Under the pieces are notes generated by a model that saw only the letters and a list, made by a program, of their open reading frames with translations, did no database searches and was not told the DNA's origin. Made by a program: the position numbers and the translations under genes. Positions 59,890 through 64,000 of a DNA stretch of 64,000 nucleotides are shown here, piece by piece (position 1 is the stretch's first letter; each line of letters opens with the position of its first letter). Origin of the DNA: Bizionia sp. (GTDB taxonomy: Bacteria; Bacteroidota; Bacteroidia; Flavobacteriales; Flavobacteriaceae); the NCBI GenBank assembly GCA_020631395.1, contig JAHDHI010000007.1, positions 1 through 64,000 on the forward strand, read 5' to 3'.

Positions 59890-60603
59890 ATGCGTTATCA
59901 TTTTACAATAGTTGTTCCCGTTTACAACGAAGAAGACAATTTGCTACGAGTTGAGACAGAATTGCTAGCTTATACCAAAATAGCTTCGAAAACAACTAGA
60001 ATATTGTTTGTAAATGATGGGTCCAAAGACAAAAGTCAAAGCATAATAGAAGACATTTGCAATCGCAATTTAGAGTTTTCATATATTTCATTCAAAGAGA
60101 ATAGAGGTTTGAGTGCTGCGATAAAAGCTGGTTTTGATCACACGGAAACAGAACTGGTAGGCTACATCGATTCCGATTTGCAAACAGCTCCTTCGGATTT
60201 CAATTTACTATTGGAACACATTGAAAAAAACGATTTGGTAACTGGTGTACGTGCCAACAGAAAGGATAGCTTTGTAAAAAACATGTCGTCAACGATAGCC
60301 AATGGCATTCGTAGAACGTTTACGCACGACGGAATGGATGATACCGGTTGCCCCCTAAAGGTCATCAAGACGGAATATGCCAAACGCATTCCCATGTTTA
60401 AAGGCTTGCATCGTTTCTTGCCTGCAATGGTTTTGTTGCAGAACGGAAACATAAAACAAATTCCTGTTCAACACTTTCCTAGAATAGCAGGTGAAGCCAA
60501 ATATGGCTTGTGGAATAGGCTTTTAGGACCTTTGATGGATTGCTTTGCCTATCTCTGGATGAAAAAAAAATACATCAACTACGACGTTGCTAAAAAAGGT
60601 TAA
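59890..60603 (+). CDS. Glycosyltransferase family 2, polyprenyl-phosphate sugar synthase type (237 aa)
   Basis: A GT-A enzyme of the DPM1/ArnC group. Residues 4-40 have TIVVPVYNEEDNLLRVETE and 'LFVNDGSKDKSQ', and the metal site is YIDSDLQTAP (DSD) near residue 96. 'DDTGCPLKVIKTEYAKRIP' and 'FPRIAGEAKYGLWNR' are typical of the short DPM1-like forms. It lacks the C-terminal membrane helices of ArnC, so it is soluble or peripheral. It would load a sugar on undecaprenyl phosphate for the ArnT-like enzyme two genes on. Its stop and the next start overlap by one base (TAATG). Confidence 0.88.
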   Translation: MRYHFTIVVPVYNEEDNLLRVETELLAYTKIASKTTRILFVNDGSKDKSQSIIEDICNRNLEFSYISFKENRGLSAAIKAGFDHTETELVGYIDSDLQTAPSDFNLLLEHIEKNDLVTGVRANRKDSFVKNMSSTIANGIRRTFTHDGMDDTGCPLKVIKTEYAKRIPMFKGLHRFLPAMVLLQNGNIKQIPVQHFPRIAGEAKYGLWNRLLGPLMDCFAYLWMKKKYINYDVAKKG

Positions 60604-61226
60604 TGAGCAACTGGTTAATATATAGCGTCGGGTTTCTTGCTCAAATACTATTTTCTTCTCGATTGATAGTACAGTGGATTACCAGCGAGAAACAAAAACG
60701 AGTCATTACACCTAGTTTGTTTTGGTCGCTTAGCCTAATGGCTTCATTTCTCTTGTTCATATATGGCTATTTGCGCAATGATTTCGCCATCATGCTTGGT
60801 CAGGGACTAACCTATTACATTTACATTAGAAATTTGCAATTGCAAAACCAATGGCAAAAAATTCCAAAGGTGCTACAATGGTTTCTGTTTTTAATGCCTG
60901 TCTTCATAGTCATCTTCTATTACAACAACAATAAAATAGACGTTGCCTTGTTATTTAAGAATGAAGACATTCCTTTCTGGTTGCTAGCCTTGGGAATCAT
61001 TTCTCAAATCGTTTTTACCTTGCGTTTTGTATTTCAATGGTTATATTCGGAAAAAAAGAAAGAATCGTCCCTACCTCTAGGCTTTTGGGCCTTGAGTTTA
61101 ATTGGTTCATTGTTAATTTTGACCTATGCCATTTTCAGAAAAGACCCGGTACTGTTCGTTGGACACATTTTAGGAGCTACCATATACATTCGAAATCTTA
61201 TTTTATTGAAGAAACAAGATGCTTAA
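60603..61226 (+). CDS. Membrane protein with two LAB_N domains (207 aa)
   Basis: Two copies of the lipid-A-disaccharide-synthase N-terminal (LAB_N) motif occur in one chain: residues 8-80 with 'SSRLIVQWITSEKQKRV' and 'QGLTYYIYIRNLQLQ', and residues 125-205 with 'LRFVFQWLYSEKKKESS' and 'HILGATIYIRNLILL'. About six short membrane helices result. LAB_N alone has no proven activity. Here it lies between a GT2 and an ArnT-like gene, the position of the small membrane flippase (GtrA or ArnE/F) in similar operons, so a role in moving lipid-linked sugar is an inference. Confidence 0.85.
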   Translation: MSNWLIYSVGFLAQILFSSRLIVQWITSEKQKRVITPSLFWSLSLMASFLLFIYGYLRNDFAIMLGQGLTYYIYIRNLQLQNQWQKIPKVLQWFLFLMPVFIVIFYYNNNKIDVALLFKNEDIPFWLLALGIISQIVFTLRFVFQWLYSEKKKESSLPLGFWALSLIGSLLILTYAIFRKDPVLFVGHILGATIYIRNLILLKKQDA

Positions 61227-62847
61227 AACATTAAAAAAATATCCAATTCTATTTCTCAGCCTATTTGTTGCCATAATGTTGCTGCCAAATCTAGATACTT
61301 TACAGGTAACCATAATGGAAGCCCGCAATTTCATCACTGCCCGAGAAATGTTAGAGAATGACAATTGGATATTAACGACCATGAATGGGGAAGCTCGTTA
61401 TCAAAAACCACCTTTGCCAACATGGCTATCTGCCATGTCTACAATGGTCTTTGGAATAAAAAGTGTCTTTGGAATGCGTTTGCCTGCCGTTTTTATGGTC
61501 ATGGTAGTTGGTAGTTTCATGTTCTATCTATCTCGTAGCATCCTAAAGAGTAGGACACATAGCATGGTAAATGCCTTAATCGTCATTACTTCCTTTTATG
61601 TCATAGGCATCACGATCGAAGCCCCTTGGGATATTTTCGCTCATGGTTTCATGCTAATTGCAATCTACAACCTTAACAAATTATTCAAAAAAGCAGACAG
61701 CAATTGGAAAGCCACTCTTCATGCAGGTTTTTTTATCGGGCTCTCCATATTGTGCAAAGGCCCAGTATCCATCTATGCATTGCTACTGCCCTTTCTCTTG
61801 GCCTATGGTTTAACATTTAAATACAAGCATGTTAAAAGCAAAGGGCTCACCATATTAAGCATAATGGCTTCTGCCTTGATCATAGGTGGTTGGTGGTATT
61901 TGTATGTGCGCCTTCAAGACCCGGAAACCTTCAAAGCAATCACCAGCAAGGAGGCAGGAAACTGGACAAGTTACAACGTAAGGCCTTTTTATTATTATTG
62001 GAGTTTCTTTACGCAAAGTGGATTGTGGACGATCCCAGCATTTGTAAGTTTGCTCTATCCCTATTTAAAAACTAGGGTCAGCAACTACAAAGCGTACAAA
62101 TTCAGCTTCTTATGGACGGTGCTTGCCGTTGTCCTACTATCCATAATTCCAGAAAAAAAATCGCGTTACTTAATGCCTGTACTCATCCCTTTGGCTTTCA
62201 ACATTGGTTTTTACATAGAGTATCTTTTCAGAAGATTCAAAACATTGAAAGATAAACGGGAAACCATTCCAGTATATTTCAACTTCGGTTTGATTGCCTT
62301 GATAGGCATAGCTTTTCCTTTAGTTTCTTTTTTCATCTTGAAAGTAGACCTACAAAACATTTGGTTTATAACGACTTCGCTTATATTTCCGTCAATAGGT
62401 ATTTTCATTTTAATCCAATTGAAACAGAAAAACATAAAAAAAGTGTTTCTCTCTACCGTTTTCTTTTTTGCTTTCGTGTTCATTTTTGGGTTGCCGCTTG
62501 CAAAAACCTTAAAAAGCGAAGGTTACAAATCCATATCGAGTTTAAAAGAAGAAAATGAACTACGAGGTCTAAAGCTATATGCCTTCAATTACATTGCCCC
62601 TGAAACCATTTGGGACTATGGAGACATAATCACACAAATTCCAATAAAGGACAAGGCACACGTTTTCCCTACGGAAAGAGAATTTGGAATCTTGGTAAAT
62701 GCCATGTCTTCTGAAAACGAAGCTCTTTTAAGAGAAAAGTATTCAGTAAAAGAAGTTACAACTTACGATTTGAATCAAGCAGAAAAAGGAACGAAACAAT
62801 ATAACAAACGTTTATTCAGCACTTATTACATATTGACTAAGAAATAA
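61219..62847 (+). CDS. ArnT-like glycosyltransferase family 39/83 membrane enzyme (542 aa)
   Basis: A polytopic glycosyltransferase with about 12 membrane helices. The first periplasmic loop holds 'TIMEARNFITAREML' and 'GEARYQKPPLPTWLSAMS', with the acidic and Lys-Pro-Pro-Leu-Pro residues typical of ArnT/PMT enzymes that take sugar from polyprenyl phosphate. 'EKKSRYLMPVLIP' is a further conserved loop. A soluble C-terminal domain of about 130 residues follows. It overlaps the LAB_N gene by eight bases. It would add an aminoarabinose-like or other sugar to lipid A or another envelope acceptor in the periplasm. Confidence 0.9.
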   Translation: MLKTLKKYPILFLSLFVAIMLLPNLDTLQVTIMEARNFITAREMLENDNWILTTMNGEARYQKPPLPTWLSAMSTMVFGIKSVFGMRLPAVFMVMVVGSFMFYLSRSILKSRTHSMVNALIVITSFYVIGITIEAPWDIFAHGFMLIAIYNLNKLFKKADSNWKATLHAGFFIGLSILCKGPVSIYALLLPFLLAYGLTFKYKHVKSKGLTILSIMASALIIGGWWYLYVRLQDPETFKAITSKEAGNWTSYNVRPFYYYWSFFTQSGLWTIPAFVSLLYPYLKTRVSNYKAYKFSFLWTVLAVVLLSIIPEKKSRYLMPVLIPLAFNIGFYIEYLFRRFKTLKDKRETIPVYFNFGLIALIGIAFPLVSFFILKVDLQNIWFITTSLIFPSIGIFILIQLKQKNIKKVFLSTVFFFAFVFIFGLPLAKTLKSEGYKSISSLKEENELRGLKLYAFNYIAPETIWDYGDIITQIPIKDKAHVFPTEREFGILVNAMSSENEALLREKYSVKEVTTYDLNQAEKGTKQYNKRLFSTYYILTKK

Positions 62848-63420
62848 CTACTGTAGGGTAAAGCGCTTTTGCAAGTATTTATCCAACTTGTAGAAACCAA
62901 AGCCAGATAGTGCTCCAAAAATCATTCCGCTAAAAACATCCAAAGGATAATGTACTCCTATGTACACTCGGCTATAGGCCATTAAGAAAGACCATGGCAA
63001 CAAGATAAAAATCATATACTTGTATTTGGATCTCAACATCAATCCAACAAAAACTGCAACAGCCATAGAGTTGGAAGCATGTCCCGAGAAATAGCTATAA
63101 CGTCCACCACACCAAGATTTAACCAAACGCATTGCATCTGCCACCCCATCTTCATGGCATGGTCTCAATCTCTTGAATCCATATTTGAACAAATTGGTGA
63201 CTTGATCCGTAAACGAAACCATCAAAACAATGACGATAAGCGTCAACACAAACATTTTGGTGTTTAACTTCCTGTACATCAAATATACCAAAAGCGCATA
63301 AAATGGTATCCAATTGAATTTGGTGGTATAAAACATCCAAAAGCCATCCCAAGTGGGGCTCCCCAGTCCATTTAAAAATAAAAAAAGGTCTTTGTCGTAT
63401 TGTATGAGTTGTTCTAACAT
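62848..63420 (-). CDS. PAP2 family lipid phosphatase (190 aa)
   Basis: A membrane phosphatase with about five to six helices. The three phosphatase motifs are seen: KYGFKRLRPC (K-x6-RP), YSYFSGHASNS (a PSGH motif with Phe instead of Pro), and YSRVYIGVHYPLDVF (SR-x5-H-x3-D). Members dephosphorylate undecaprenyl pyrophosphate, phosphatidic acid or lipid A. Its stop directly abuts the stop of the ArnT-like gene in convergent orientation, with no space for a terminator. The neighbouring operon makes a recycling or lipid A role likely but not proven. Confidence 0.9.
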   Translation of the reverse strand: MLEQLIQYDKDLFLFLNGLGSPTWDGFWMFYTTKFNWIPFYALLVYLMYRKLNTKMFVLTLIVIVLMVSFTDQVTNLFKYGFKRLRPCHEDGVADAMRLVKSWCGGRYSYFSGHASNSMAVAVFVGLMLRSKYKYMIFILLPWSFLMAYSRVYIGVHYPLDVFSGMIFGALSGFGFYKLDKYLQKRFTLQ

Positions 63421-63535
63421 TCAGCATTGTTTGGGCGTTACCACAAGGGTCGGGCTATTCGCTGTATCTTTTTTGTAAAAGGTCTCGACTAGTCTCAACC
63501 TGAAAAAAAAGGATGTCGCTACTATCCCTAACGCA

Positions 63536-63763
63536 TTAATCTTCGTAACGAGATACTTCTCTGTCGTAAAAAGCAGTAGCTTCCTTAATCAAATTTTCAG
63601 TTTCCAGCTCCAATTCCTTTTCATCTTGCTTGTCAAAATCTTCCAACCACTCCACTTCATCATCTTCAAGGTTGATTATGAACATTGGGAACTCTGTATG
63701 AATCACAAATATGGCATTGGGTAAATCTGTATTGTCACCAAGAATAAATTTAGGAAGTGTCAT
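63536..63763 (-). CDS. Small acidic conserved protein of unknown function (75 aa)
   Basis: A 75-residue protein starting MTLPKFILGDNTDLPNAIFV, followed by FPMFIINLEDDEVEWLEDFD and an acidic helix. I recognise it as a type common in Flavobacteriaceae but without known function. It is a separate gene with 115 bases to the PAP2 gene and 60 to the MATE gene. Confidence 0.75.
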   Translation of the reverse strand: MTLPKFILGDNTDLPNAIFVIHTEFPMFIINLEDDEVEWLEDFDKQDEKELELETENLIKEATAFYDREVSRYED

Positions 63764-63824
63764 CGCTGTTGTTTTTTTTACAAATATAGAGATTTTGAAT
63801 TCCTACAAATGCAGAAACTTCAAT

Positions 63825-64000
63825 CTATTTTGATTCCGCCTTTATCAATCGTTTGGTTAGATAATTAAACCTGATGAAAAGTAAAATAGAAGCCGAGGTT
63901 AGCCCTGCCAACAAACCTAGCCATATCCCAAAACTGGCATAGGCCTCCTCTTTCCCCAAGAACCAGCTAATCGGGAAACCTATCAACCAATAGGATACAA
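63825..64000 (-). CDS. C-terminal end of a MATE family efflux transporter (partial)
   Basis: The minus-strand frame enters from beyond the window and ends at the TAG at 63825-63827. The visible 57 codons read VSYWLIGFPISWFLG, then 'ASFGIWLGLLAGLTSA' and LFIRFNYLTKR, the last two helices of a NorM-type MATE exporter. This family exports cationic drugs with sodium or proton gradient energy. The main part lies outside. Confidence 0.85.
   Translation of the reverse strand, partial: VSYWLIGFPISWFLGKEEAYASFGIWLGLLAGLTSASILLFIRFNYLTKRLIKAESK

Overview
The window is low-GC DNA with Bacteroidota hallmarks, most likely from a marine-type member of the Flavobacteriaceae. The evidence is a type IX secretion C-terminal sorting domain, a PorV/PorQ-family barrel protein, promoter boxes of the form TAnnTTTG, start codons without Shine-Dalgarno sequences, a long SecA without the zinc tail, and small conserved flavobacterial proteins (DUF2795, DUF2911). 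No rRNA, tRNA or CRISPR array was recognised.

Layout. (1) Positions 1-2518 hold the decayed end of a polymorphic-toxin-like locus: two toxin 3' ends, each directly followed by a secreted immunity-like gene, plus a truncated third immunity copy. (2) 3058-7640 is a housekeeping stretch: LURP-one/tubby-like protein, TerC, phosphatidylserine synthase, PorV/PorQ protein and a DUF4105 membrane protein. (3) 7727-38268 is a roughly 30 kb minus-strand cluster for a surface polysaccharide, read from a promoter at about 38300. It begins with the outer-membrane export lipoprotein, the tyrosine autokinase, an epimerase and a Wzm/Wzt ABC exporter. A DegT aminotransferase and a PglD/NeuD-like acyltransferase follow, then about a dozen glycosyltransferases. 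Among these lie a nonulosonate (sialic-acid-like) pair (short NeuB and a NeuA-phosphatase fusion), a pyruvyl transferase, a FkbM methyltransferase, a serine-acetyltransferase-like enzyme and a Wzy/WaaL-type membrane protein. The last gene is a WcaJ-type initiating sugar-phosphate transferase. Most genes overlap by 4 bases (ATGA), but three glycosyltransferase genes are preceded by copies of a roughly 91-bp repeat that ends at their start codons.

(4) 38373-45796 runs on the plus strand: ABC-F ATPase, O-methyltransferase, a 41-residue membrane protein, cobalamin adenosyltransferase, DUF2795 protein and SecA. (5) 46008-53882 is a minus-strand accessory region: a T9SS-secreted 743-residue protein of unknown function paired with a tail-fibre-like protein, a lipocalin-like lipoprotein, an IS3 transposase remnant, and an ECF sigma / anti-sigma-like / repeat-protein operon. 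(6) 54013-64000 mixes DUF2911, MeaB, an unknown lipoprotein with a two-component system (separate multi-TM protein, histidine kinase, NarL-type regulator), a sugar-nucleotide epimerase, a three-gene lipid-linked sugar transfer operon (GT2, double LAB_N protein, ArnT-like GT), a PAP2 phosphatase, a small acidic protein and the end of a MATE transporter.

The main points for follow-up are the interspersed repeat that marks glycosyltransferase module borders, the phosphatase-fused CMP-nonulosonate synthetase, the toxin-immunity graveyard, the secreted pair at 46008-49171 and the sigma-controlled protein with amphipathic KMEAWGK-type repeats.
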